From positions 806,001-870,000 of the forward strand of contig CAWAJR010000005.1 in assembly GCA_963782465.1 (NCBI GenBank): a stretch of 64,000 bases of DNA, written 5' to 3'. The position numbers and the translations under genes were made by a program. Below the pieces are notes generated by a model. That model did not search any database. It was not told where the DNA came from and saw only the letters and a program-made list of their open reading frames with translations. Numbering within the stretch: position 1 is the stretch's first letter; each line of letters opens with the position of its first letter. Shown in pieces: positions 1 to 7,937 of the stretch. This DNA is from JAODBJ01 sp963782465 (GTDB taxonomy: Bacteria > Actinomycetota > Acidimicrobiia > IMCC26256 > PALSA-610).

Positions 1-1165
1 CGCGCGACGACGTGTCGAATACCGTCACCGGTTGGCCGAACGACGGGGCTTCCGAGATCCGGACGGTCCTCGGAACGACGGTCCGGTACACCTTCGAGCC
101 GAAGTGCGTACGTACTTCGTGCTCCACCTGCTCGGCGAGCCGCGTGCGCGCGTCGTACATGGTGAGGACGATGCCCCTGACGTCGAGGGTCGGGTTGAGG
201 TTCGACCGCACCAGCGACACGTTCCGCAGCAGCTGGCCCAAACCCTCGAGTGCGTAGTACTCGCACTGGATCGGCACGATGATGTCGTCGGCGGCCGCCA
301 ACCCGTTCACCGTCAGCAGGCCCAGCGAGGGCGGGCAGTCGATCAGGGTGAAGTCGTAGTCGTTGCGAACTTCGCCCAGCGCTCGGCGCAGCTTCAACTC
401 GCGGGAAAATGCGGGGACCAGCTCGATCTCGGCGCCGGCGAGGTCGATCGTTGCCGGGACGACGAAGAGGTTCTTCACGCTGGTCGGTTCGACGCAATCC
501 TCGACCGGCGTGTCGTTCATGATCACGTCGTAGATCGAGCCTTGCACGTTCCGGTGGCTGATCCCGAGGCCGGTCGTGGCATTCCCCTGCGGGTCGAGGT
601 CGACCACCAGCACGCGGAAATCGAGCTCGGCCAGTGCGGCGCCGAGGTTGACGGCCGTAGTGGTCTTACCGACGCCGCCCTTCTGGTTGGCGATGGCCAA
701 CACCCGGGGCAAGGTCATAGCCGGCATCGCCGGCTCGTTGCTCACCGTCGTTCGCAACGGCGACATGCCGCGCGCGAGCGGTTCCTGCCGAGCGGCGTCC
801 GCCGCCGGGTGCGCAGGCTCGGCGCCATTCTCCGAAGTCCCGGGCTGGGTCGGCGCGATCTTCAACTCCCGCTCGGTGCCGGTGGGAGCGTCGGGATCGA
901 GCGCAGCCGCGGCATCGGCGAGCGCACCGGTCATCGCTTCGACCACGGAATGCTCGGGTTGGTCCGTCGCGCTGTTCGTGGGGTCGTCCAATTCGTCGCT
1001 CGTCTCCACCCGGATGTCGTCATCTCCGTGTTCGATGACGTCGGTTTCCTCCGCCTGGGCATCGCGCGCGTCATCAACATGCACCGCGGTTCCTCTTCCT
1101 GCCGGTGCCTGGTCGCCGCCCCATCGACGGAACAGACCGCGACGTTCTGGCTGCTCAGGTCCCAT
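1..1165 (-). CDS. parA: Chromosome partitioning ATPase ParA/Soj (3' end outside window)
   Basis: ParA-type Walker ATPase that works with ParB bound at parS sites to segregate the origin region. The deviant Walker A motif KGGVGKTT lies just after position 718 on the minus strand, followed by VVDLDPQGNATTGLG and the Walker B region LIDCPPSLG. The frame runs off the left edge, so the C-terminus (and parB, presumably next) is missing. The ParA domain could start at the ATG at 718, but the frame stays open to an ATG at 1165, giving an extra 149-residue N-terminal region rich in Asp, Glu, Ala and Pro. Whether this extension is translated is uncertain; high GC3 and strongly acidic composition make it plausible. 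Both parS sites lie just upstream. Confidence 0.93.
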   Translation of the reverse strand, partial: MGPEQPERRGLFRRWGGDQAPAGRGTAVHVDDARDAQAEETDVIEHGDDDIRVETSDELDDPTNSATDQPEHSVVEAMTGALADAAAALDPDAPTGTERELKIAPTQPGTSENGAEPAHPAADAARQEPLARGMSPLRTTVSNEPAMPAMTLPRVLAIANQKGGVGKTTTAVNLGAALAELDFRVLVVDLDPQGNATTGLGISHRNVQGSIYDVIMNDTPVEDCVEPTSVKNLFVVPATIDLAGAEIELVPAFSRELKLRRALGEVRNDYDFTLIDCPPSLGLLTVNGLAAADDIIVPIQCEYYALEGLGQLLRNVSLVRSNLNPTLDVRGIVLTMYDARTRLAEQVEHEVRTHFGSKVYRTVVPRTVRISEAPSFGQPVTVFDTSSR

Positions 1166-1203
1166 GGCCACGCCCCTCGCGCTGCGCCCTGACAAGAACA
1201 AGG

Positions 1204-1219
1204 TGTTCCACGTGGAACA
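1204..1219. promoter_or_regulatory. parS centromere site 1
   Basis: Perfect 16-bp palindrome TGTTCCACGTGGAACA, matching the ParB-binding parS consensus (TGTTNCACGTGNAACA). It lies between parA and rsmG, the classical origin-proximal position. Confidence 0.93.
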
Positions 1220-1295
1220 TCTCAACCGACCGCGACGGGTCGGGATCTGTCGCAGCGTACTACCGAAGCTGTGCGCGATGCATCACGAGACGTGA

Positions 1296-1311
1296 TGTTT
1301 CACGTGGAACC
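1296..1311. promoter_or_regulatory. parS centromere site 2
   Basis: TGTTTCACGTGGAACC, 15 of 16 positions in agreement with the parS consensus. It lies 77 bp from site 1 and directly beside the 3' end of rsmG. Two clustered sites support ParB loading here. Confidence 0.88.
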
Positions 1312-1312
1312 T

Positions 1313-1974
1313 TCACCACAGCGGCCGCTTCGACGGCACGCCGACGCGGCGCGGGTAGCGCTCGTTCAGCGGCCGTTCGCGCCGGATCGCCACGACGCCG
1401 AAGCCGTGATGGCGTTCGAACGACGCCGCAGAGCAGCCGAGCATGGCCAACCCGGCGCTGGGCCAGCGGTCGGGTGCGGGGTCGGGGGGCTCGCTGACGA
1501 TGATCCATCCGCCTTCCTCGACGAAGGCTGATGCGAGCTCGGCGGTGACGGCGGGAGTGCCGAACGAACGGGCGACGACCAGCGGGTACCGGCCTCGCAG
1601 CTCCGGTTGTCGCCCCGACACCTCGGCACGCTCGCAGACGACTCGCACCCGGTCAGCCAACCCGAGGCGCTCGGCGCAGGCTCGGGCAAACTCGGTGCGG
1701 CGAGTGGAACCATCGAGCAGGAGCACGCCCGCGTCGGGCCATCGCAGGGCGAGAACCAGGCCCGGAATGCCGGCGCCACTGCCCAGGTCGAGGAATGCGC
1801 GGGGTCCGGCCGGGCCGTAGCGTGCTTCGCCGGCCGCGCGGAACGCTTCGGCGTGCGCGATGTGTCGCGCCGGTTCCTCGGCCCGAGGAACCCCAAGCCC
1901 CGCGCCTCGAGGAGGCATTCCCGCAATTCGGTGTCGGCAGCACCACCGGTCGCGGCGGCGCGACCGGGGCTCAC
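1313..1974 (-). CDS. rsmG: 16S rRNA (guanine-N7)-methyltransferase RsmG, with apparent frameshift
   Basis: SAM-dependent methyltransferase that modifies G527 of 16S rRNA. The C-terminal three quarters are unbroken in one frame and contain the SAM-binding LDLGSGAGIPG motif. A good start is the GTG at 1974, which overlaps the jag stop in a GTGA junction. From it the frame reads TELRECLLEARGLGFLGP, typical of the actinobacterial RsmG N-terminus, but the rest (ARHIAHAEAF onward) is in a different frame. The switch point is at about 1878-1888, equivalent to one missing base. Corrected length is about 220 residues, normal for the family. The alternative is a short form starting at ATG 1918. Confidence 0.85.
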
Positions 1975-2897
1975 GCGGGCCGGATCACGACCCGTCGCCG
2001 CGGCTCTTCCCCGATCGAAGCCGTTGTCACGCCCTCGAGCTCGGCCACGGTGTCGTGGACCACTTTGCGATCGGGCGGGCTCATCGGTTCGAGGGCGCGC
2101 TCGACCCCCTCGTCCTTCACCTGGTCGGCGATGTCGCGTACGAACTCCGCGAGCGCGTCGCGCCGGCGCTGCCGGTACCCGCCGACGTCGACGTGGACCC
2201 GGGCGCTGTGGCCACTGGTCGAGCGCTGCACCACCGCCCGGACGATCTCCTCGAGCGCGCTCAGCGTCGCACCCTTGGGACCGACGAGGAGACCCAAGTC
2301 GTCGCCGTTGATGTCGACGAAGATGGCGTCGTCACGCACCTCGGTGACGACCTCACCCTTCGCACCGAATGCCTCGACCAGGCCGACCGTGAACTGCTGG
2401 GCCGCTTTTGCCTGGTCCTCGACGGAAACGTCGTCTTCCATGTTGCTCTCCTCTTGGGCGGCCGAGGTGGCCGGACTCCCCCCGCTGTTCGCGGTGACAC
2501 TTCCCGACCCGCCACCGCCGCGCCGGCGGCGCGGCCGTTGCCGGCCCGTGGAGGCACCGGCGCGAGCAGGCTCGCGGTCGTCGGTTTCCGAACGACTCGA
2601 GTCGGCTCGTTTCGAGCTCTTCGCTTCCGAGGTGCCCGCGCCTTTCGAGCTCGTCTCCCGGCGGGCACGGCCCCCCTGTCGGGTTCGGCGCCGGCGACGG
2701 TCGCCGGGTTTCTCCCGCGACAGTGGCTTGACACGCGCCCGGATGCGCGCCTCGGTTCGGCCGATGCGGCCGAACAGGCCGGATTTGGGCTCGTCGACGA
2801 TCTCGAACTCGAGCTCGTCCTCGACCACGCCCAGGCGATCGAGTGCCAATTCCTTCGCGTCGTCGACCGTACGGCCGGTGACTTCGATCCACTCCAT
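1971..2897 (-). CDS. jag: Jag/SpoIIIJ-associated RNA-binding protein (KH and R3H)
   Basis: RNA-binding protein (Jag/KhpB family) always encoded next to yidC in this context. 308 residues: a Jag_N domain at about 1-55 (MEWIEVTGRTVDDAKEL), a long basic low-complexity linker at about 60-150 rich in Arg, Ser and Gly, a KH domain at about 165-235 containing LVGPKG, and an R3H domain at about 240-305 with PPDRKVVHD. I chose ATG 2897, four bases after the yidC stop, because it begins the Jag_N domain; the open frame upstream is yidC shadow. The stop overlaps the rsmG start. Confidence 0.92.
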   Translation of the reverse strand: MEWIEVTGRTVDDAKELALDRLGVVEDELEFEIVDEPKSGLFGRIGRTEARIRARVKPLSREKPGDRRRRRTRQGGRARRETSSKGAGTSEAKSSKRADSSRSETDDREPARAGASTGRQRPRRRRGGGGSGSVTANSGGSPATSAAQEESNMEDDVSVEDQAKAAQQFTVGLVEAFGAKGEVVTEVRDDAIFVDINGDDLGLLVGPKGATLSALEEIVRAVVQRSTSGHSARVHVDVGGYRQRRRDALAEFVRDIADQVKDEGVERALEPMSPPDRKVVHDTVAELEGVTTASIGEEPRRRVVIRPA

Positions 2898-2901
2898 CGG
2901 T

Positions 2902-4002
2902 TCAGCGCTTCCGCTTCTTCTGTCGTCGTTGCGCGGTGTTCGGGCTCGGCCGTGCCCGTTTGGACGGGTTCCCGTTGCCTGCCGCGCCGCCGCTCGAGGC
3001 CGAACCGGCACCGGGGATGACCCGACCTTCGGCGCGTACGTCCTTCGCCGGTGCGGCTGCGCCACCCGGCTTTGCCTTCGCGCCCGCTGCCTTGCCACCC
3101 GTACCCTTGCCCGGAGTGGCCCGCTCCTTCGGTGACCCACCTTCGACGGCTTTCGCACCGTTCTTGGCGGGTTTGTCGTCTTCCTCGTCGGCGAAGCGGG
3201 CTTTCGGGCCCGTCTTGGCCGCCTCCTGGTCGTAGATCTTGTTCAGCACCAGGTGCTGCTGGCCGATCCGCCACGCGTTGCTGGTGACGAAATAGACGAC
3301 CAAGCCCGACGCGAAGTTCAAGGAGATCAGACCGAACGCGATCGGCATCACCTTGCCGATCATCTGGGCCTGGTTCGCCATCGGCGACGACGCCGCGGCG
3401 GTCTGGCTCTGGCGCGCCATCGTCTGGCGCGCCTGGTACCAGCCGGTGAAGATCACCAAGATCACGAGGATGAAGTAGGGGAGCGTCCCGAGGAAACCCT
3501 GCGTCACGCTGCTGGCATGCGACGCCGCGACCGAAAGGTCCATCCCGAGGAACCGCAGGCCGTTCGGCTTCGGGCAGGCGTACTTGTTGGCGGCCGTCGC
3601 AGTCGGGCAGATCGCCGTGTACAGACGGCTGAATTGCCCCGTCTTCGGGATCCGCCCACTGGTGTGCCGCAACACTTCGAAGAGGGCGAAGAAGATCGGC
3701 ATCTGCATCAGGAGTGGGAAACAACCCGACAACGGGTTGATCTTGTTCTCCTGGTAGAAGCGCATGATTTCTTCATTTTGCTTCTGTTTGTCGTCTTTGA
3801 ACTTCTGCTGGATCTTCTTGATCTCCGGCTGGACGCGCTGCATCGCGATCATCGATCGGGCCTGCTTCGCGGTCAGCGGGAACAGCACCAGCATCACGGC
3901 TGCCGTCAGGAGGATGATCGCCACGCCGAGGTTCGGGATGTACTGGTAGAAGACGGCGAGCAGCCAGCCGATCGCCTTGCTGAGTGGGGTGAGCGGGTTC
4001 AC
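2902..4002 (-). CDS. yidC: Membrane protein insertase YidC
   Basis: Inserts proteins into the cytoplasmic membrane alone or with SecYEG. The 366-residue frame starts at GTG 4002 (VNPLTPLSKAIGWLLAVFYQ), preceded by GAAGGAG and overlapping the yidD stop by four bases. It has the five-helix YidC core: hydrophobic segments at AIILLTAAVMLVLFPL, GCFPLLMQMPIFFALF, PYFILVILVIFTGWY and two later ones, plus a Lys-rich cytoplasmic loop after the first. The C-terminal 110 residues are a charged Lys/Ala/Gly tail ending in RRQKKRKR, which in this family contacts ribosomes. Gram-positive type, without the large periplasmic domain. Confidence 0.96.
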   Translation of the reverse strand: MNPLTPLSKAIGWLLAVFYQYIPNLGVAIILLTAAVMLVLFPLTAKQARSMIAMQRVQPEIKKIQQKFKDDKQKQNEEIMRFYQENKINPLSGCFPLLMQMPIFFALFEVLRHTSGRIPKTGQFSRLYTAICPTATAANKYACPKPNGLRFLGMDLSVAASHASSVTQGFLGTLPYFILVILVIFTGWYQARQTMARQSQTAAASSPMANQAQMIGKVMPIAFGLISLNFASGLVVYFVTSNAWRIGQQHLVLNKIYDQEAAKTGPKARFADEEDDKPAKNGAKAVEGGSPKERATPGKGTGGKAAGAKAKPGGAAAPAKDVRAEGRVIPGAGSASSGGAAGNGNPSKRARPSPNTAQRRQKKRKR

Positions 4003-4274
4003 AGGGCTCCTTCGCGCACCGCGTGGCGGCGGTCGAGGTCGACGTCGGGCACCGGGTCGAAGCCATGGCCACCGAGCGGGTGGCACCGGCCGAGCCGGCG
4101 GGCTGCGAGCCAACCGCCGCGCACCGCGCCGTACCGGCCGATCGCTTCCTCGGCATACGCCGAGCACGTCGGGTAGTAGCGGCAACGCGGTGGACGGTTG
4201 ATACTAAGGTGCTGGTAAAGGTGTATAGCGCGCTGCATCGCGCGGCTCGTGACGCTCTGTTTGCGCTCCGTCAC
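3999..4274 (-). CDS. yidD: Membrane protein insertion efficiency factor YidD
   Basis: Small YidD-family protein, thought to assist YidC-dependent insertion. The family core is clear: LYQHLS, CRYYPTCSAYAEEAI, then a basic ARRLGRCHPLGGHGFDPVP. Start GTG 4274 forms a GTGA overlap with the rnpA stop; an internal ATG at codon 13 would also give a normal YidD N-terminus. The stop in turn overlaps yidC by four bases. 91 residues, typical length. Confidence 0.93.
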   Translation of the reverse strand: MTERKQSVTSRAMQRAIHLYQHLSINRPPRCRYYPTCSAYAEEAIGRYGAVRGGWLAARRLGRCHPLGGHGFDPVPDVDLDRRHAVREGAL

Positions 4275-4600
4275 GACGACTCCGAAACCGCAGCCAGACA
4301 GCCGCTGAACGCGCGATCGAGTTCACGGTAGGTCACCGACGCTGCCGACGGGGTCGCGGCGATCATGTAGAGGTGGCCCGGCGCGAACGCGTCGACGTGC
4401 TCACGGGTGAGCGCGCGCAAACGCCGGCGGAGGCGGTTGCGGGCAACGGCGTTGCCGACCGACCGTCCGACGGCATACGCGACGCGGGGTGGTTCACCCT
4501 CGCAGCCTGCGACACGGGTCATGGTGAGCACTCCCCGACGATGACGTCGGCCTCTCGCCAGCGCACGGAAAGCCGAGCGGCCCCGTACACGCCAGATCAG
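4271..4600 (-). CDS. rnpA: Ribonuclease P protein component RnpA, probable CTG start
   Basis: Protein subunit of RNase P, which matures tRNA 5' ends. The family signature is RSVGNAVARNRLRRRLRAL, preceded by the expected RVRGRSAFRAL start region. No ATG, GTG or TTG lies in frame between the rpmH stop and that region. The first plausible start is CTG at 4600, which overlaps the rpmH TGA as CTGA, exactly like the GTGA junctions at the next three gene boundaries. Using it gives 109 residues, a normal RnpA length. Starting at the internal GTG or ATG near codon 24 would remove conserved N-terminal residues. Confidence 0.9.
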   Translation of the reverse strand: MIWRVRGRSAFRALARGRRHRRGVLTMTRVAGCEGEPPRVAYAVGRSVGNAVARNRLRRRLRALTREHVDAFAPGHLYMIAATPSAASVTYRELDRAFSGCLAAVSESS

Positions 4601-4731
4601 GCCGACAGCGCGTGACGTCCCTTGCGACGCCGACGGGTCAGCAGTGCCCGGCCCCCACGGGTCCGCATACGAATTCGGAAGCCGTGGGTCTTGCTTCGCT
4701 TCCGGTTGTTCGGCTGGAAGGTCCTTTTCAC
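4597..4731 (-). CDS. rpmH: 50S ribosomal protein L34
   Basis: Smallest large-subunit ribosomal protein, 44 residues, very basic. VKRTFQPNNRKRSKTHGFR and RMRTRGGRAL are diagnostic. Start is GTG 4731, preceded by AGGAGG about eight bases upstream. It leads the leftward operon rpmH-rnpA-yidD-yidC-jag-rsmG and is divergent from dnaA, the usual bacterial arrangement. Confidence 0.97.
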   Translation of the reverse strand: MKRTFQPNNRKRSKTHGFRIRMRTRGGRALLTRRRRKGRHALSA

Positions 4732-5188
4732 GCATCGCCTCCTGAAGACGCCCGAGGCGCGGGATGGGCCCGGGCGGCGCGCTCGACCGGGACGAACCCG
4801 GGGCGCGACAGACGAACCAGTGTACGACGACGCCCGACCCCACAGCAATCCGGTGCCGCGGCCCCGCACCGGCCATGACGACCGCCGCGCGGCCCCCCGG
4901 ATCGGCTGCTCCCTTTCCCCGCGCCGAGGGGCCCGAACCGGCATCTCGGCCTCCCCGCGCGCGACAAAAGGTCAACAAAACGGGCTCCTTCGCCCCCCTT
5001 GTTGGATTTCCACAGCGACTGGTAGGGTGCCCGAGCCCAACGGGGGCCCAGCCACGGCCTCACCTCGTTGGACTTCCCCGAATTCGGGTCGACGGTGCTC
5101 CCGAGCGGCCACCAGAGCCGTGGGCGACAGAAGCGGCGGCTTTCTCCACACAGTGTGGATTCGCCTGTGGACAACCGGGGACGGTGCG
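4732..5188. promoter_or_regulatory. rpmH-dnaA divergent promoter region
   Basis: Non-coding 457-bp stretch between divergent rpmH and dnaA. I see the rpmH Shine-Dalgarno near its left edge and a DnaA-box cluster at the right edge. A weaker 7/9 box, ATTTCCACA, lies near 5007-5015. No convincing -35/-10 pair could be assigned by eye. The long open frame crossing it is dnaA frame read-through. Confidence 0.6.
5142..5174. promoter_or_regulatory. dnaA: DnaA-box cluster upstream of dnaA
   Basis: Three boxes in 33 bp: TTCTCCACA at 5142-5150 (8/9 to TTATCCACA), TGTGGATTC at 5154-5162 (7/9, inverted) and TGTGGACAA at 5166-5174 (exact inverted TTGTCCACA). The first two form a hairpin-like palindrome. 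The position 15 bp before the chosen dnaA start suggests autoregulation by DnaA. Confidence 0.7.
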
Positions 5189-6622
5189 GTGGGAACGGCA
5201 GCAGCGGACGATCTGTGGGCGAAGGTCGCAGCGGCTGTCAGAGCTCAATTGTCTGAAGCGACCTGGAATACGTGGTTCCAGGGTGTGCACGCCCTCGACC
5301 TGAGCGACAACGTCCTCGATCTCGGTGTCCCGAGCACGGTGGCCGTCGAGCGCATCCGTACCAGCTATCTCGGTGTCCTGACCGATGCGGTGCAGGCACT
5401 CACCGGTGTCCCGCGCACCGTCGAGCTCGTCGTCGACACCGTCGCCCGCGGCAACGAACCCCCGGGCGCGTTCGACGGGACGACCGACACGGCCCCGGCC
5501 CTCGCCCGTACCCCCGATCCGGCGCCCGCGCCCAGCGCGATCGGCACCCGCACCGCGGCCGACGGCGAGACGCCGTCCTGGCCCACCGGTTCGCTGAACC
5601 CGCGTTACACCTTCGACCAGTTCGTGATCGGTGCGTCGAATCGTTTCGCGCACGCGGCGGCGCTCTCGGTCGCGGAAAGCCCGGCGCGCTCGTACAACCC
5701 GCTGTTCATCTACGGGCCGGCCGGGCTCGGGAAAACCCACTTGTTGCACGCGATCGGCCATCACGTGCGAGCGTTGTTCTCGAGCAAGCGCGTCCGCTAC
5801 GTGAGCACCGAGACGATGATGAACGAGTTCGTCGACTCGATGCGGGCCAAGACGATGCCCGGGTTCAAACGCCGCTACCGCGAAGTCGACGTGCTGCTCG
5901 TCGACGACATCCAGTTCCTCGAACGAACCGAGCAACTGCAAGAAGAGTTCTTCTACACGTTCAACGACCTGCACTCGCGCGGCAGTCAGATCGTGATCTC
6001 GTCCGACCGCCCGCCGAAATCGATCGCCACGATCGAAGACCGGCTGCGCAGCCGCTTCGAGTGGGGGCTCATCACCGACATCCAGCCGCCGGAGTTCGAG
6101 ACCCGCCTCGCCATCCTCCGCAAGAAAGCCGAATCCGAACGGCTCGAAGGCATCCCCGACGGCGTCCTCGCGTTCATTGCCGAGCACATCGTCGACAACG
6201 TCCGTGAACTCGAGGGGTCGTTGATCAGGGTCGCCGCGTACTCGAGCCTCAACCGCGTCCCCCTCACCGAAGAGGCGGCACGGACACTGCTCGCCGACCT
6301 GCTCCCGAGCGACCGGCCTCGCGTCATCACACCGCAGTTGATCCTCGACGAGACCGCCAAGATGTTCGGGTTCACCGTCGAAGAACTGTGCAGCAAGAGC
6401 CGGCGGCGGCCGCTGGTCACCGCCCGCCAGATCTCGATGTACGTGTTCCGGGAACTGACCGACTGCAGCTTCCCGAAGATCGCCGAGGAGTTCGGCGGCC
6501 GCGACCACACCACGGTCATGCACGCATGCGAGAAGATTCGTGGGCAGATGGCCGAGCGGCGGGTCACGTTCGACCAGGTCAACGAGCTGATCAGCCGGAT
6601 CAAGAGCGGTGCTGGTGGATAA
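5189..6622 (+). CDS. dnaA: Chromosomal replication initiator DnaA
   Basis: AAA+ ATPase that binds DnaA boxes and opens oriC. 477 residues: domain I at about 1-85 (LWAKVAAAVRAQLSEATWNTWF), a Pro/Ala-rich domain II linker to about residue 130, AAA+ domain with Walker A GPAGLGKTH near 178 and Walker B LLVDDIQF near 237, sensor region RLRSRFEWGL, and the DNA-binding signature GGRDHTTVMHACEKI near 437-450. Start GTG 5189 begins just before the domain I helix and keeps the upstream DnaA boxes non-coding; GTG 5153 in frame is an alternative. Confidence 0.97.
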   Translation: MGTAAADDLWAKVAAAVRAQLSEATWNTWFQGVHALDLSDNVLDLGVPSTVAVERIRTSYLGVLTDAVQALTGVPRTVELVVDTVARGNEPPGAFDGTTDTAPALARTPDPAPAPSAIGTRTAADGETPSWPTGSLNPRYTFDQFVIGASNRFAHAAALSVAESPARSYNPLFIYGPAGLGKTHLLHAIGHHVRALFSSKRVRYVSTETMMNEFVDSMRAKTMPGFKRRYREVDVLLVDDIQFLERTEQLQEEFFYTFNDLHSRGSQIVISSDRPPKSIATIEDRLRSRFEWGLITDIQPPEFETRLAILRKKAESERLEGIPDGVLAFIAEHIVDNVRELEGSLIRVAAYSSLNRVPLTEEAARTLLADLLPSDRPRVITPQLILDETAKMFGFTVEELCSKSRRRPLVTARQISMYVFRELTDCSFPKIAEEFGGRDHTTVMHACEKIRGQMAERRVTFDQVNELISRIKSGAGG

Positions 6623-6828
6623 GGCTGTGGATACCTGGGGAAATCTGTGGACCGGCGTGCGATGATCCACAACCCGGCGCGGTGCGCGGCCCGAACCTGT
6701 GCACGACGGTGGACACCGCGGTGGACGCGAAAACCCGGCGTGACCAGCCTGGGAACGGGGTTCTCCCCAATCCACAGGCCCTACTACCACTACAACCAGA
6801 TGAACCAGAAACGTTGCAGGAGGGCAGT
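6614..6828. other. Candidate replication origin oriC (dnaA-dnaN spacer)
   Basis: Actinobacterial oriC usually sits between dnaA and dnaN. This spacer holds several DnaA-box-like 9-mers: GGTGGATAA 6614-6622 (8/9), TGTGGATAC 6626-6634 (8/9), TGATCCACA 6663-6671 (8/9) and CAATCCACA 6768-6776 (7/9), plus degenerate TGTGGACC and GGTGGAC copies. The only relatively A-rich tract is near 6783-6815. Genes are divergent around this area, consistent with bidirectional replication. No box matches the consensus exactly. Confidence 0.65.
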
Positions 6829-7923
6829 GTGAAGTTTCGCTGCGAGCGTGACACCCTCGCCGACGCCGTGGCGACCGCCCAGCGCACGGTCGCCAGCCGG
6901 AGCGGCGCGCTGCCGGTGCTCCAAGACCTGCGGGTCACCGCCACGGCCGACGGTTTGGAATTCGTCGGGTCCGACCTCGAGATCACGAACCGGGTCTCGG
7001 TGCCGGCGGAGGTGGAAGAGACCGGCGTCGCGGTCATCCCGAAGTTGTTGGGCGAGATCGTGCGAAGGCTGGAACCGGGAACGGTGACGGTCGCCGTTTC
7101 GGGCGACGAAGCGCACATCAGCGCGGGCCGGTACTCGACGTCGTTGCGATTGAAGCCGGCCGAGGACTACCCGCGGCTGAGCCCGAGCGACGGCCAGGGC
7201 GTGCGCGTCGACGCGTCGACGTTCGCGTCCGCGTTGAAACAGGTGGTACGGGCCGCGTCGAAAGACGACCTGCGCCCGATCCTCACCGGTGTGTTGCTCG
7301 CCGCGCACGGCGGCGGGTTGCGTCTCGTCGCCACCGACTCGTACCGGCTCGCCGTGCGTGACCTGCGCGGCGTGAGCATGCTCGAGGAGGGCCAGAAGGT
7401 GCTCGTCGCGGCCAAGGGCCTGTCGGAAGTGCAGCGTCTCGCCGGCGACGGTGAGATCGAAGTGGTCTTGCGCGACCGCGACGTGGTGTTCCGGACCCCG
7501 CGGGCGGAGGTCACGGCCCGGCTCATCGAGGGCGAGTTCCCGAACTACGAGCAACTGATCCCGAGCGGGTACCCGAACCGCCTCACCATCGCCCGGGAGG
7601 TGTTCCTCGACGCGCTCGATCGGGTGCAGATCGTCGGGCAGAACCGTGAGAACGCCGCGGTGCGCCTCACGATGACCGCGGAAGGCCTCGAGCTGTCGAT
7701 GGCCGCCCAAGACGTCGGTTCGGCGCAGGAGACGCTCGACGGCAAGTTCGAGGGCTCCGACGTGGCGGTCGCGTTCAACCCGGTCTTCCTGCGGGAAGGG
7801 GTCGAGGCGGTCGAAGGGGCCGAGGTGTCGCTCGAGACGATCGACCCGTTGAAGCCGGCGACGTTACGACCGAGCGACGGCGGCGATTTCCTGTACCTGT
7901 TGATGCCGGTCCGGACGTCCTGA
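6829..7923 (+). CDS. dnaN: DNA polymerase III sliding clamp (beta subunit)
   Basis: Ring-shaped processivity clamp. Start GTG 6829 (VKFRCERDTLADAV) is preceded by GCAGGAGG; the in-frame extension upstream is non-coding oriC. 364 residues, with the three repeated clamp domains in order and no breaks, ending in YLLMPVRTS, the conserved C-terminus that closes the third domain. Begins the dnaN-recF-dciA operon. Confidence 0.96.
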   Translation: MKFRCERDTLADAVATAQRTVASRSGALPVLQDLRVTATADGLEFVGSDLEITNRVSVPAEVEETGVAVIPKLLGEIVRRLEPGTVTVAVSGDEAHISAGRYSTSLRLKPAEDYPRLSPSDGQGVRVDASTFASALKQVVRAASKDDLRPILTGVLLAAHGGGLRLVATDSYRLAVRDLRGVSMLEEGQKVLVAAKGLSEVQRLAGDGEIEVVLRDRDVVFRTPRAEVTARLIEGEFPNYEQLIPSGYPNRLTIAREVFLDALDRVQIVGQNRENAAVRLTMTAEGLELSMAAQDVGSAQETLDGKFEGSDVAVAFNPVFLREGVEAVEGAEVSLETIDPLKPATLRPSDGGDFLYLLMPVRTS

Positions 7924-7937
7924 CGTCGTTCGACGCG

